Assembly (NCBI GenBank): GCA_049997955.1
Contig: JAEBDY010000001.1
Span: forward strand, 248,001-312,000
DNA from: Umezawaea sp049997955
Lineage (GTDB): Bacteria; Actinomycetota; Actinomycetes; Mycobacteriales; Pseudonocardiaceae
Reading direction: 5' to 3'
DNA length: 64,000 nt
Within the stretch, counting starts at the first letter, position 1. Each line of letters opens with the position of its first letter. Position numbers and translations under genes: made by a program. Positions 39,477 to 47,086 of the stretch are shown here, in pieces. Under the pieces are notes generated by a model. The model made no database searches. It was not told where the DNA came from and worked only from the letters and a program-made list of their open reading frames with translations.

Positions 39477-40067
39477 GTGACGACTCCACAGGATCCGGGG
39501 GACCGGGAGCAGCCCGCTCCCTTCCCCTCCGCGCCACCTCCTCCGCCCGAGCAGCAGCCGTTGACGCCCCACCAGGGCGAGGTGCGCCCGAACACGTTCG
39601 CGGCCCCGCCGCTGAGCCAGGCGGACCTGGGCGGGGGCCCGGTGGTCGGTGAGGCTCCCAAGGAGCTGCGGTACGCGTACTTCGCGTGGCTCGGGGTCGC
39701 GCTGCTCCTGCTCTTCGCCGCCGTGCTCACGGTGACGTCGTACGACGCCGCCCTCGACGCGGCGGGCCGGTCGAACATCGGCCTCAACCCCGATCAGCTG
39801 CGGACCGGGGTCGCGTTCTTCATCGGCGTCTTCGTGGTCATCGACCTGGTGTTCGCCGGGTTGTTCGTGCTGTTCGCGACCAAGCTGAAGGCGGGTCGGA
39901 GCTGGGCCCGCACCTGGCTGATGATCCTCGGCGCGGTGGTCTTCTTCATCCAGGTGCTCGGCCTGAGCCTGCTGAGCATCGTCACCGGTCTGCTGATCAT
40001 CGGCGGTGTCGTGCTGATGAACCTGCGGCCGTCCTCGGACTTCCTCACCGCCCAGCGCAAAGCATGA
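39477..40067 (+). CDS. Small four-helix membrane protein, paralogue 3
   Basis: A 196-residue protein with a Pro-rich cytoplasmic N-terminus of about 60 residues (APFPSAPPPPPEQQPLTPHQ), then four hydrophobic helices. The shared motif is KAGRSWARTWLMILG, and the end reads VLMNLRPSSDFLTAQRKA, aligning with the tail of the previous gene. TAGCGT (39463-39468) lies eight bases before GTG 39477. The stop overlaps the next ATG. Confidence 0.75.
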   Translation: MTTPQDPGDREQPAPFPSAPPPPPEQQPLTPHQGEVRPNTFAAPPLSQADLGGGPVVGEAPKELRYAYFAWLGVALLLLFAAVLTVTSYDAALDAAGRSNIGLNPDQLRTGVAFFIGVFVVIDLVFAGLFVLFATKLKAGRSWARTWLMILGAVVFFIQVLGLSLLSIVTGLLIIGGVVLMNLRPSSDFLTAQRKA

Positions 40068-40465
40068 GGACCGAGACCACGCGCCCACCCCTCGCGCTGC
40101 GGGCCGCGGTGGGCGTGTGGCTCGCGCTCGCCGTGTTCGGCCTGTTCAACGTCGGTTTCCTCTGGCTGAACCAGGACGAGGTGCGGAAGGTGCTGCCCGC
40201 GGGCGTGACGGTCGCGAGCACCCTGGGGCCGCTCACCGCCGCCGCGGTGGTCTTCGGACTCGCCTACGGCCTGTTCGCCTGGCTGCTGCGCCGCGGCGTC
40301 CGCCGGGCGCGGGCCGGGCTGTCCGCCACGGCTTTCGTGCAGCTGGTCTGGGTGGTGCTGCCGGGTGCGAGCCTGGCCAGCCTGATCTCGGTCGTGCTGC
40401 TCGGTGTCGGAGTTGTTCTCACGTGGCGTCCCTCTGCCTCACACTGGTTGAGGGAGCAGGAGTAG
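40064..40465 (+). CDS. Small membrane protein, paralogue 4 (short)
   Basis: A 133-residue form lacking the Pro-rich N-terminus. It has four hydrophobic helices, a degenerate central motif RRGVRRARAGLSATA, and a tail (TWRPSASHWLREQE) that aligns with the other members. ATG 40064 overlaps the stop of paralogue 3 (ATGA), so the two are translationally coupled. Confidence 0.7.
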   Translation: MRTETTRPPLALRAAVGVWLALAVFGLFNVGFLWLNQDEVRKVLPAGVTVASTLGPLTAAAVVFGLAYGLFAWLLRRGVRRARAGLSATAFVQLVWVVLPGASLASLISVVLLGVGVVLTWRPSASHWLREQE

Positions 40466-40483
40466 GACAGCGGGGGGACCACC

Positions 40484-41089
40484 ATGGCCGAGCACGAACC
40501 GTTCGCGTCGCCGTACCACCAGGTGCAGCTTCCGGGGCAGCAGCAGGAGCAGCCGCCGGGATGGGTGTCGCCCGTGGTCACGCCCATGCCGTCGTCCCCG
40601 TGGGAGACCGCGGAGTGGCGTCGGCCCGCGACCCTGACCGCCTCCTTCTGGTGCTGGCTCGCGGCGACCCTGCTGATCGTGGTCGGACTGCCCGGCCTGT
40701 TCGCGCTCCAGCACGAGGAGTTCGCCAGGGTCCTCATGGAGGACTCCTCGTCCGGGGAGCCGATGGACGCGGCCACCGCACGGGTCGCCGCGCTCGCCAC
40801 CTCGGGGATCTTCGCCTTCGGGTTCGCGGTCGCGTCCATCCCGTTCGTGGTCGGGTTCCTCAACCTGGGCGGCGGCAAGGGGTGGGCGCGGGTGGTGTTG
40901 GCGATCCTCGGTGGCCTGGGCCTGCTGTTCGGCCTCGGCGCGCTGGCGGCGTTCGCGGGTGGCGTGCGGGACCTGAGCCCGGAGGTGGGCTTTCTCTGGT
41001 GCTCGGTGTTCCTGCTCACCACGGCCGCCGCGATCGTGCTGATGTTCCTGCCCCCGTCCAACGACTACGTGCGGGGGAACCGACGATGA
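40484..41089 (+). CDS. Small four-helix membrane protein, paralogue 5
   Basis: A 201-residue protein with an N-terminal Gln/Pro-rich segment (YHQVQLPGQQQEQPPGW), four hydrophobic helices, the motif GGGKGWARVVLAILGG and a tail IVLMFLPPSNDYVRG matching its neighbours. ATG 40484 is preceded by GGGGGGACC. The stop overlaps the following ATG. Confidence 0.75.
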   Translation: MAEHEPFASPYHQVQLPGQQQEQPPGWVSPVVTPMPSSPWETAEWRRPATLTASFWCWLAATLLIVVGLPGLFALQHEEFARVLMEDSSSGEPMDAATARVAALATSGIFAFGFAVASIPFVVGFLNLGGGKGWARVVLAILGGLGLLFGLGALAAFAGGVRDLSPEVGFLWCSVFLLTTAAAIVLMFLPPSNDYVRGNRR

Positions 41090-41685
41090 CCCAGCCGCCA
41101 CCCGACCCCTACGGCTCGTCGCCGTACCAACCGCGACCCGACCCGTACGGCTCGTCGCCGTACCAGCCGGTGAACTACCCGGCCGCCGGACCGCAGCCGC
41201 CCGCGAACTTCCCGTCACCGCAGCGGCCGTACCCCGGCGGGATGCGGGGCGTCGACCAGAACACGAACTCCTACGTCCGGCCCGGCGTGGTGACCGCAGG
41301 CTTCGTCCTGTGGCTGCTGGCCGCGCTGTCGTGGCCGTTGGGAGGGCTGCTGCGGGAACTCGTCGCGGGCACGGCCATCGGCGGGTTCGGCGTCGTGATG
41401 GGGCTGTTCTTCCTGGTGTGCCTCGGTCTCGCGGGCGTGGTGGGCGCGGTCCTGTTCCTGCGCGGCGGCTACCACGCACGGCTGGCGCTGTGCCTGGTGT
41501 CGCTGCCCGTCGAGGTCGTGGCGATCATCGGCCTGGTGTCGCTGTCGGAGGAGACAGGGCTGTCCGGCGCGGCCGAGGTGGTCGCCTGGCTGGGCGTGCT
41601 CGCCCGGCTCCTGCTGCCGCCCGCCGCCGTCGTGGTGAGCCTGCTGCCCGGAACGCGCCACTACTTCGCCGCTAACCTCGGCTAG
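41086..41685 (+). CDS. Small four-helix membrane protein, paralogue 6 (YGSSPYQP repeats)
   Basis: A 199-residue protein. The N-terminal 55 residues carry two DPYGSSPYQP repeats and more Pro/Tyr-rich sequence, followed by four hydrophobic helices with a weak version of the central motif (RGGYHARLALCLVSL) and the tail SLLPGTRHYFAANLG. ATG 41086 overlaps the stop of paralogue 5. The last bases of this gene contain the -10 box of the next gene. Confidence 0.72.
   Translation: MTQPPPDPYGSSPYQPRPDPYGSSPYQPVNYPAAGPQPPANFPSPQRPYPGGMRGVDQNTNSYVRPGVVTAGFVLWLLAALSWPLGGLLRELVAGTAIGGFGVVMGLFFLVCLGLAGVVGAVLFLRGGYHARLALCLVSLPVEVVAIIGLVSLSEETGLSGAAEVVAWLGVLARLLLPPAAVVVSLLPGTRHYFAANLG
41673..41678 (+). promoter_or_regulatory. 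Leaderless -10 box inside the end of paralogue 6
   Basis: TAACCT ends six bases before GTG 41685 and lies within the last codons of the preceding gene. Confidence 0.6.
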
Positions 41686-42128
41686 TGGACAACGACTCCG
41701 GCCCGGTCCTCTACGCGGAGCAGGGCGCCTCCTGGTGGCCGCTGCTGTGGGGGCCGGTGTTCGCGGTGCTGGGCGTCGGCGTGGAACTGCTCACCGGGCC
41801 GGTGAGCGTGCTGTTCTGGTCGCTGGTCGCGTTCGGACTCCTGATCCCCACCGCGCTGTGGGTGCAGGGCAGACAGCGGCTCCACTCGATCCACCTCACC
41901 CCGTCCGCGCTGCGAGAGGGCCGGGAAACGCTGCGGCTGTCCGACGTCGACGCCGTCGAGGGCGTCGAACCGCGCGCGGGCGCGACCGTTCTCGGGACCG
42001 GCTGGACCATCCCCAAGGGCACCACCGCCGTCCCGATCCGGTTGACCGACGGCACCGTGGTGCTCGGCTGGGCCCGCGACCCCGACGCGCTCCGCGCCGC
42101 CCTGCACCGGCTGCTCACCCGCGCCTGA
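41685..42128 (+). CDS. Two-helix membrane protein of unknown function (DUF3093-like)
   Basis: A 147-residue protein with two adjacent helices near the N-terminus (WWPLLWGPVFAVLGVGVELL and VLFWSLVAFGLLIPTALWV) and a cytoplasmic beta-rich domain (RLHSIHLTPSALREG, VPIRLTDGTVVLGWARDPDA). The layout resembles DUF3093 proteins but the match is loose. GTG 41685 uses the last base of the preceding stop codon. Confidence 0.65.
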   Translation: MDNDSGPVLYAEQGASWWPLLWGPVFAVLGVGVELLTGPVSVLFWSLVAFGLLIPTALWVQGRQRLHSIHLTPSALREGRETLRLSDVDAVEGVEPRAGATVLGTGWTIPKGTTAVPIRLTDGTVVLGWARDPDALRAALHRLLTRA

Positions 42129-42215
42129 GGAGTCGAACGGGGTCGGCACCGCACCGGTGTCGAGCGGTCGGGCTGTTCACAGCGTCCTGAACCCCTGCGT
42201 GCCAAACTCACCCCC

Positions 42216-42578
42216 GTGACCGCACCCGCGTTGACCGACGAGGCCGAGCCCGCCCCTCAGCCCTCTTCCGCGCCGAGGCTGCACCAGCCCAAGCGCGCGT
42301 TGATCGCCGTCGTCGAGGTGGTGCTGGTCGTGCTGCTGGGGTTCGCCGCGCACTGGTGCTGGCAGCGGGGTGTCCAGTACTTCTCCTACCCCATCGAGGG
42401 TCGTGCGCCGCTGGTCGCGACGCGGTACCACGGCAACTGGATCGGCGGCTCGATCGTGCTGGTCACGATCGCGGGGGTGCTGCTGCTGGACGTGATCCGG
42501 CAGACCGTCCTCGCCGTCCGCACGCGGGACCGGAAGCCTCCCCAGGACGTGGCGCAGGCCACTGACGAGCTCGTGTGA
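42216..42578 (+). CDS. Small two-helix membrane protein upstream of hemL
   Basis: A 120-residue protein with a Pro/Ala-rich start, helix ALIAVVEVVLVVLLGFAAHWC, a loop containing YPIEGRAPLVATRYHGNW, a second helix IVLVTIAGVLLLDVIRQTVL, and a charged tail. No family recognised. CAAACT seven bases before GTG 42216 may be a leaderless -10. Its stop overlaps the hemL GTG (42575-42578). Confidence 0.65.
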   Translation: MTAPALTDEAEPAPQPSSAPRLHQPKRALIAVVEVVLVVLLGFAAHWCWQRGVQYFSYPIEGRAPLVATRYHGNWIGGSIVLVTIAGVLLLDVIRQTVLAVRTRDRKPPQDVAQATDELV

Positions 42579-43906
42579 GACTGGAGCGCGTGACAGCGAG
42601 GAACACGGCAACGGACACCACCCGATCGCAGGAGCTGTTCGCGCGAGCGGCGACCGTCACGCCCGGCGGGGTCAACTCCCCGGTGCGGGCCTTCCACTCG
42701 GTCGGCGGCACCCCGAGGTTCATGGTCCGGGGTGAGGGACCGCACCTGTGGGACGCGGACGGCAACCGGTACGTCGACCTGGTGTCGTCGTGGGGCCCGA
42801 TGATCCTGGGCCACGCGCACCCCGCGGTCGTCGACGCGGTCCGTTCGGCGGCCGTGCACGGGCTCTCGTTCGGCACGCCGACCGAGGGCGAGATCGAGCT
42901 GGCCGAGGAGATCATCGGCCGCGTCGCCCCGGTCGAGCAGGTGCGGCTGGTCAACTCCGGCACCGAGGCCACGATGAGCGCGATCCGGTTGGCCCGCGGG
43001 TTCACCGAGCGCCGCAAGATCGTCAAGTTCGCGGGCTGCTACCACGGTCACGTCGACGCGCTGCTCGCCCAGGCTGGCTCCGGTGTCGCGACCCTCGGCC
43101 TGCCGACGTCGCCCGGCGTCACGGGCGCGCAGGCCGCGGACACGATCGTGCTGCCGTACAACGACGTCGACGCCGTGCGGGCCGCGTTCGCGGAGAACCC
43201 CGGCGAGATCGCCTGCGTGATCACCGAGGCCGCCGCGGGCAACATGGGCGCCATCGCGCCGCTCCCCGGCTTCAACGCCGCGCTGCGCGAGCTGTGCCAC
43301 GCCGACGGCGCGCTGCTGGTGGTGGACGAGGTCATGACGGGCTTCCGCGTCTCGCGCGCGGGCTGGTACGGCCTGGAGGGCGTCGACGGCGACCTCTACA
43401 CGTTCGGCAAGGTCATGTCCGGCGGTCTGCCCGCCGCCGCGTTCGGCGGGCGCGCCGACGTCATGGCGAAGCTGGCCCCGCAGGGCCCCGTCTACCAGGC
43501 GGGCACGCTGTCCGGGAACCCCGTCGCGGTCGCCTCCGGGCTGGCCACGCTGCGGGCGGCCGACGACGCCGTGTACCGCGCGCTGGACGCCAACGCGGCC
43601 CGCCTCGGCGGGCTGTTCACGTCCGCGCTCACCGAAGCGGGCGTGGCGCACCGCGTGCAGTACGCGGGCAACCTGGTGAGCGTCTTCTTCACCGAGGACG
43701 AGGTCGTCGACTACGCGGGCGCGCAGGCCGCCGAGACGTGGCGCTTCCCGCCGTTCTTCCACGCGCTGCTGGACCGCGGCGTGTACGCGCCGCCGAGCGC
43801 CTTCGAGGCGTGGTTCGTCAACGCCGCGATGGGCGACGACGAGTTCTCCACCATCGCCGACGCGCTGCCGCACGCGGCCGCCGCTGCCAAGGAGGCCACA
43901 AAGTGA
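42575..43906 (+). CDS. hemL: Glutamate-1-semialdehyde 2,1-aminomutase
   Basis: PLP enzyme converting glutamate-1-semialdehyde to 5-aminolevulinate, the step between HemA and HemB. The 443-residue class III aminotransferase fold shows TPGGVNSPVRAF, LVSSWGPMILGHAHP, VNSGTEATMSAIRLAR, VDEVMTGFRVSRAGW and the PLP Lys in TFGKVMSGGLPAAAFGG. GTG 42575 overlaps the upstream stop (GTGA) like hemA/hemC; GTG 42590 is an alternative. It is separated from rex-hemACDB by the membrane-protein array. Confidence 0.96.
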   Translation: MRLERVTARNTATDTTRSQELFARAATVTPGGVNSPVRAFHSVGGTPRFMVRGEGPHLWDADGNRYVDLVSSWGPMILGHAHPAVVDAVRSAAVHGLSFGTPTEGEIELAEEIIGRVAPVEQVRLVNSGTEATMSAIRLARGFTERRKIVKFAGCYHGHVDALLAQAGSGVATLGLPTSPGVTGAQAADTIVLPYNDVDAVRAAFAENPGEIACVITEAAAGNMGAIAPLPGFNAALRELCHADGALLVVDEVMTGFRVSRAGWYGLEGVDGDLYTFGKVMSGGLPAAAFGGRADVMAKLAPQGPVYQAGTLSGNPVAVASGLATLRAADDAVYRALDANAARLGGLFTSALTEAGVAHRVQYAGNLVSVFFTEDEVVDYAGAQAAETWRFPPFFHALLDRGVYAPPSAFEAWFVNAAMGDDEFSTIADALPHAAAAAKEATK

Positions 43907-44532
43907 CTCGGACCGTGGTGCACTTCCTCCGGCACGGCGAGGTGCACAACCCGGACGGGATCCTCTACGGGCGGCTGCCCGGTTTCCGGCTGTCGGACAC
44001 CGGCAGGCGGCAGGCGCTGACTGTCGCCGAGCACCTCGCGGACCACGACGTCGTGCACGTCGTCGCGTCCCCGCTGACGCGCGCGCAGCAGACCGCCGCG
44101 CCGATCGCGGACTCGCACCGGCTGGAGCTGGCGACCGACGAGCGGCTGATCGAGGCGGGCAACAAGTTCGAGGGCCTGCGGGTCTCGGTCGGCGACGGCG
44201 CGCTGCGCAGGCCCGCGCACTGGCCGAAGCTGGTCGACCCGTTCACGCCGTCGTGGGGCGAGCCGTACCTGAGGATCGCGCACCGGATGCTCGGCGCGGC
44301 CCAGCGGGCCCGTGCGGTCGCCGCGGGCCACGAGGCCGTGTGCGTGTCCCACCAGCTGCCGATCTGGACGCTGCGGCGGTTCCTGGAGGGCAAGCGGATG
44401 TGGCACGACCCGCGCAGGCGCGAGTGCTCGCTCGCCTCGCTGACGAGCCTGGTCTTCGAGGGCGAGCAGCTGGTCCGCGTCTCCTACAGCGAACCGGTCG
44501 GTGCGACGAACCCGAGGGTGACCGGGGCGTGA
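43903..44532 (+). CDS. Histidine phosphatase family protein
   Basis: A 209-residue phosphoglycerate mutase-like phosphatase. FLRHGEVHNPDGILYGRLPG carries the catalytic His, ASPLTRAQQTA follows, and VCVSHQLPIWTLRR has the second His. It lacks the insert of true mutases, so it is a phosphatase of unknown substrate. It matches Rv0525, always between hemL and the thioredoxin-like gene. GTG 43903 overlaps the hemL stop and GGAGG lies at 43891. Confidence 0.88.
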   Translation: MTRTVVHFLRHGEVHNPDGILYGRLPGFRLSDTGRRQALTVAEHLADHDVVHVVASPLTRAQQTAAPIADSHRLELATDERLIEAGNKFEGLRVSVGDGALRRPAHWPKLVDPFTPSWGEPYLRIAHRMLGAAQRARAVAAGHEAVCVSHQLPIWTLRRFLEGKRMWHDPRRRECSLASLTSLVFEGEQLVRVSYSEPVGATNPRVTGA

Positions 44533-45101
44533 GGGCGGCGGCACTGCTGGCGTTCGCACTGGTCGTCGCGGGCTGCTCCACCGGGAAGGACGCGGTCGTC
44601 ACGGGCGGCGAGTTCCAGTTCGTCGCCCCGGACGGCCAGGTGCGCCTCCGGTACGACGGCGACGAGCGCAAGGTCGTGAAGGGCCTGACCGGCCCGAGCC
44701 TGCTGGAGGACGGTGAGACGATCGCGATCGAGGACTACGCGGGCAAGGTCCTCGTGGTCAACATCTGGGGTTCGTGGTGCCCGCCGTGCCGCACCGAGGC
44801 GCCCGAGCTGCAGAAGGTGCAGGACGAGACCGGCCCGTCCGGCGTCCAGGTGCTCGGCATCGACGTCAAGGAGCACTCGCCCGAGCCCGCACGGGACTTC
44901 GCGAACGACCGGAAGCTGACCTACCCGTCGATCTACGACGAGTCCGGCCGCACGCTGCTGGCGTTCAGGGGCTACCCGCCGAACGCCGTGCCGTCGACCA
45001 TCATCCTGGACAAGCGGCACCGCGTCGCGGCGATCTTCCTGGAGGGCGTCCTCGCCTCCGACCTCACACCGGTGGTGCGGGAGCTCCTCGCCGAGACCTG
45101 A
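44529..45101 (+). CDS. TlpA-like thioredoxin lipoprotein
   Basis: A 190-residue exported thiol-disulfide oxidoreductase. The lipobox is VVAGC (Cys about 16) and the thioredoxin active site is NIWGSWCPPCRTEAPELQ, with cis-Pro in NAVPSTIILD. In system II cytochrome c maturation this protein (ResA/CcsX type) passes reductant from CcdA to apocytochrome heme-binding cysteines. GTG 44529 overlaps the phosphatase stop. The M64 peptidase gene separates it from ccdA-resB-ccsA, which usually follow directly. Confidence 0.92.
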   Translation: MRAAALLAFALVVAGCSTGKDAVVTGGEFQFVAPDGQVRLRYDGDERKVVKGLTGPSLLEDGETIAIEDYAGKVLVVNIWGSWCPPCRTEAPELQKVQDETGPSGVQVLGIDVKEHSPEPARDFANDRKLTYPSIYDESGRTLLAFRGYPPNAVPSTIILDKRHRVAAIFLEGVLASDLTPVVRELLAET

Positions 45102-45102
45102 T

Positions 45103-45137
45103 CGTCCGGTGCGGACCCGAGCGGTCCGCACCGGACG
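45103..45137. terminator. Bidirectional terminator between convergent tlpA and M64 genes
   Basis: A perfect 15-bp stem, CGTCCGGTGCGGACC (45103-45117) with 45123-45137, and the 5-base loop CGAGC fill the gap between the two stops. Confidence 0.8.
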
Positions 45138-45145
45138 GACGAGGA

Positions 45146-46138
45146 CTACGGGGTGCCCTGCAGCTCCGGGATCTTCTCCTTGAACGCCGCGATCATCGCG
45201 TCGCGGCCGACGAGGTTGTACTGGCGGCCCAGCGTGCGCATGATGGAGTTCTCGGTCGGCCGGTAGAGGCCGGTGCCGAAGTAGCGGGAGCCCTCGAACA
45301 CGCCGACCACGCCGCCGTCCGGCGACGGCTGACCGAGGTAGCTCGCCCACTTGGAGCCGTCGGCCAGCTTGGACGCGTTGACCTCGCTCGGCTCCGCGCC
45401 GGTGTAGGTGCCGGGGGAGAAGTACTCGTCGGCGAGGCCGCCGATCGAGTGGCCCAGCTCGTGCACGACGATCTGGCCCGCCGAGGCGTTGCCGCCCGCC
45501 GCGGTCGCGACGTTGCCGCCCGCGCCGCCGTACTTGGTGGTGTTGCCCAGCGCGATGACCTGGTCGGCCTCCGGCGCGAACCCGGCGTAGTAGTTCGCCT
45601 CGTCCTCGTTCACGCAGAGGAGCCGCTCGGTGGTCGGGGTCGTGCCCTTGCACCAGAAGCCCATGTCGAGCGCGGTGCGCTTGTCGTCGTTGCCCTGCGG
45701 GTTGTCGTCCACGCCGGAGTCGACCGACACGGCGTTGACCTGCCACACGTTGAAGTAGTCCTTGTAGGACTTGAAGGGCTCGACGGCCGACAGCTCGGCC
45801 CACTTGCCCAGCACGTGGTCGTGGAACAGGTTCTGCTCGCTCCTGGTGTACCCGTCGCCGACGAAGACCAGGTCGAACCGGTCCTCGGGGGCGCCGGTCT
45901 CCTGCACCGCGACCACCGCCGTGCGGACCTTGAAGGAGACCTTGGGCTTCGCCTCGGCCTTGAGCGCCGGGGCGACGACCTTGGTGATCGTGCCGTCCTC
46001 GGAGAAGACCTCGCGGACGACCTGGGAGGCGACCGGCGCGGGTGCGGCCTCCGCGGGCGCCGCGCTGTGGGGCAGGGGTGCGGCGACGACCACGAAGCCC
46101 ATCGTGAGCGCGGGCAGGATCAGCCGAGTTGAGCGCAT
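45146..46138 (-). CDS. Secreted M64-family zinc metallopeptidase
   Basis: A 330-residue exported peptidase of the IgA-peptidase (M64) family. A signal peptide (MRSTRLILPALTMGFVVVAA) precedes a small prodomain. The catalytic domain contains FDLVFVGDGYTRSEQ, the zinc site VVHELGHSIGGLADEY (two His, catalytic Glu, and a downstream acidic ligand) and FEGSRYFGTGLYRPTENSIM. Natural substrates are unknown. It is an insertion between tlpA and ccdA on the opposite strand, so probably a later arrival in this locus. TAACGT (46150-46145 on this strand) ends six bases before the ATG, a leaderless arrangement. Confidence 0.88.
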   Translation of the reverse strand: MRSTRLILPALTMGFVVVAAPLPHSAAPAEAAPAPVASQVVREVFSEDGTITKVVAPALKAEAKPKVSFKVRTAVVAVQETGAPEDRFDLVFVGDGYTRSEQNLFHDHVLGKWAELSAVEPFKSYKDYFNVWQVNAVSVDSGVDDNPQGNDDKRTALDMGFWCKGTTPTTERLLCVNEDEANYYAGFAPEADQVIALGNTTKYGGAGGNVATAAGGNASAGQIVVHELGHSIGGLADEYFSPGTYTGAEPSEVNASKLADGSKWASYLGQPSPDGGVVGVFEGSRYFGTGLYRPTENSIMRTLGRQYNLVGRDAMIAAFKEKIPELQGTP

Positions 46139-46306
46139 GGAGGAACGTTAAGTACCGCAGTTGTCACCCACAAGGGTGCTTTAGCATCTATTTCCCATTT
46201 GTGATTACGGTTCGTAATGCCAGGTGACCGTGAATGGGTGTGATCCAGGCCTCCGCTAATGGGCTCCGGTGCCCGCGCGACCCGGGTCACTACCTACTCT
46301 GGAGCC
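46139..46306. promoter_or_regulatory. Divergent promoter region of M64 peptidase and ccdA
   Basis: The 168-base gap holds TAACGT for the peptidase (minus strand, 46145-46150), TACTCT for ccdA (46295-46300, six bases before GTG 46307), and a 15-bp palindrome, ATTACG (46204-46209) with CGTAAT (46213-46218), that could bind a regulator. Confidence 0.6.
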
Positions 46307-47086
46307 GTGAACCACTGGACGGAGCTGGCCACCTCTGGGCCGCTGCTGCTGGCCACCGGTGTCGCCCTCCTCGCGGGCGCGATCTCCTTCGCGTCCCCGT
46401 GCGTGGTTCCGCTCGTCCCCGGCTACCTCGCGTACCTCGCGGGCCTGGTCGGCGCGGAGGCCCCGGCCGTGCAGGACGGCGAGTCGACCAAGTCGGGCCG
46501 CTGGCGGGTCACCGGCGCCGCGCTGCTCTTCGTCCTCGGCTTCACGGTCGTCTTCTCGCTGACGTCGTTCGCGGTGCTCGGCCTCGTGGAGACGCTGTGG
46601 CTCAACGAGGACCTGCTCCAGCGCATCGGCGGCGTCGTCACCATCGCCATGGGCCTCGTCTTCATCGGCCTCGTGCCCGCGCTCCAGCGCGACGTCCGGC
46701 TGCACCAGCGCCCGCGCGCCGGGCTGCTCGGCGCTCCGCTGCTCGGCGGCGTCTTCGCGCTCGGCTGGACCCCGTGCATCGGCCCGACGCTCGCGGGCGT
46801 GCTCGCGCTCGCCCGCGGCACCGAGGTCGGCTCGTCCACGGCCCGCGGCGCGGTCCTCGTGCTGGCCTACTGCCTCGGCCTCGGGCTGCCGTTCGTGCTG
46901 ATCGCCGTCGGCGCCCGCTGGGCGGTCCGGGTCACCGGCTGGCTGCGCACCCACGTGCGCGGCGTGCAGATCTTCGGCGGCGTGCTGCTGATCATGGTCG
47001 GCCTGGCGCTCGTCACGGGCCTGTGGGGCGACTTCGTCGGCTGGCTGCGCGTCGCCGTGGTCAACGACCTGAAGCTGCCGCTGTAG
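46307..47086 (+). CDS. ccdA: Cytochrome c biogenesis protein CcdA
   Basis: A 259-residue membrane protein with six hydrophobic helices that carries reducing equivalents across the membrane to the thioredoxin-like partner. The paired redox cysteines lie in FASPCVVPLVPGYLAYLAGL and LGWTPCIGPTLAGVL. GTG 46307 is selected since TACTCT lies six bases upstream (leaderless) and the first helix then starts about ten residues in. The gene abuts resB without a gap. Confidence 0.94.
   Translation: MNHWTELATSGPLLLATGVALLAGAISFASPCVVPLVPGYLAYLAGLVGAEAPAVQDGESTKSGRWRVTGAALLFVLGFTVVFSLTSFAVLGLVETLWLNEDLLQRIGGVVTIAMGLVFIGLVPALQRDVRLHQRPRAGLLGAPLLGGVFALGWTPCIGPTLAGVLALARGTEVGSSTARGAVLVLAYCLGLGLPFVLIAVGARWAVRVTGWLRTHVRGVQIFGGVLLIMVGLALVTGLWGDFVGWLRVAVVNDLKLPL

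Noticed and set aside
46199..46218. Second Rex operator upstream of ccdA (TTGTGATTACGGTTCGTAA)
   Set aside because: The right half does not read TTCACA and the spacing is one base too long; the simpler ATTACG/CGTAAT palindrome explains the symmetry.
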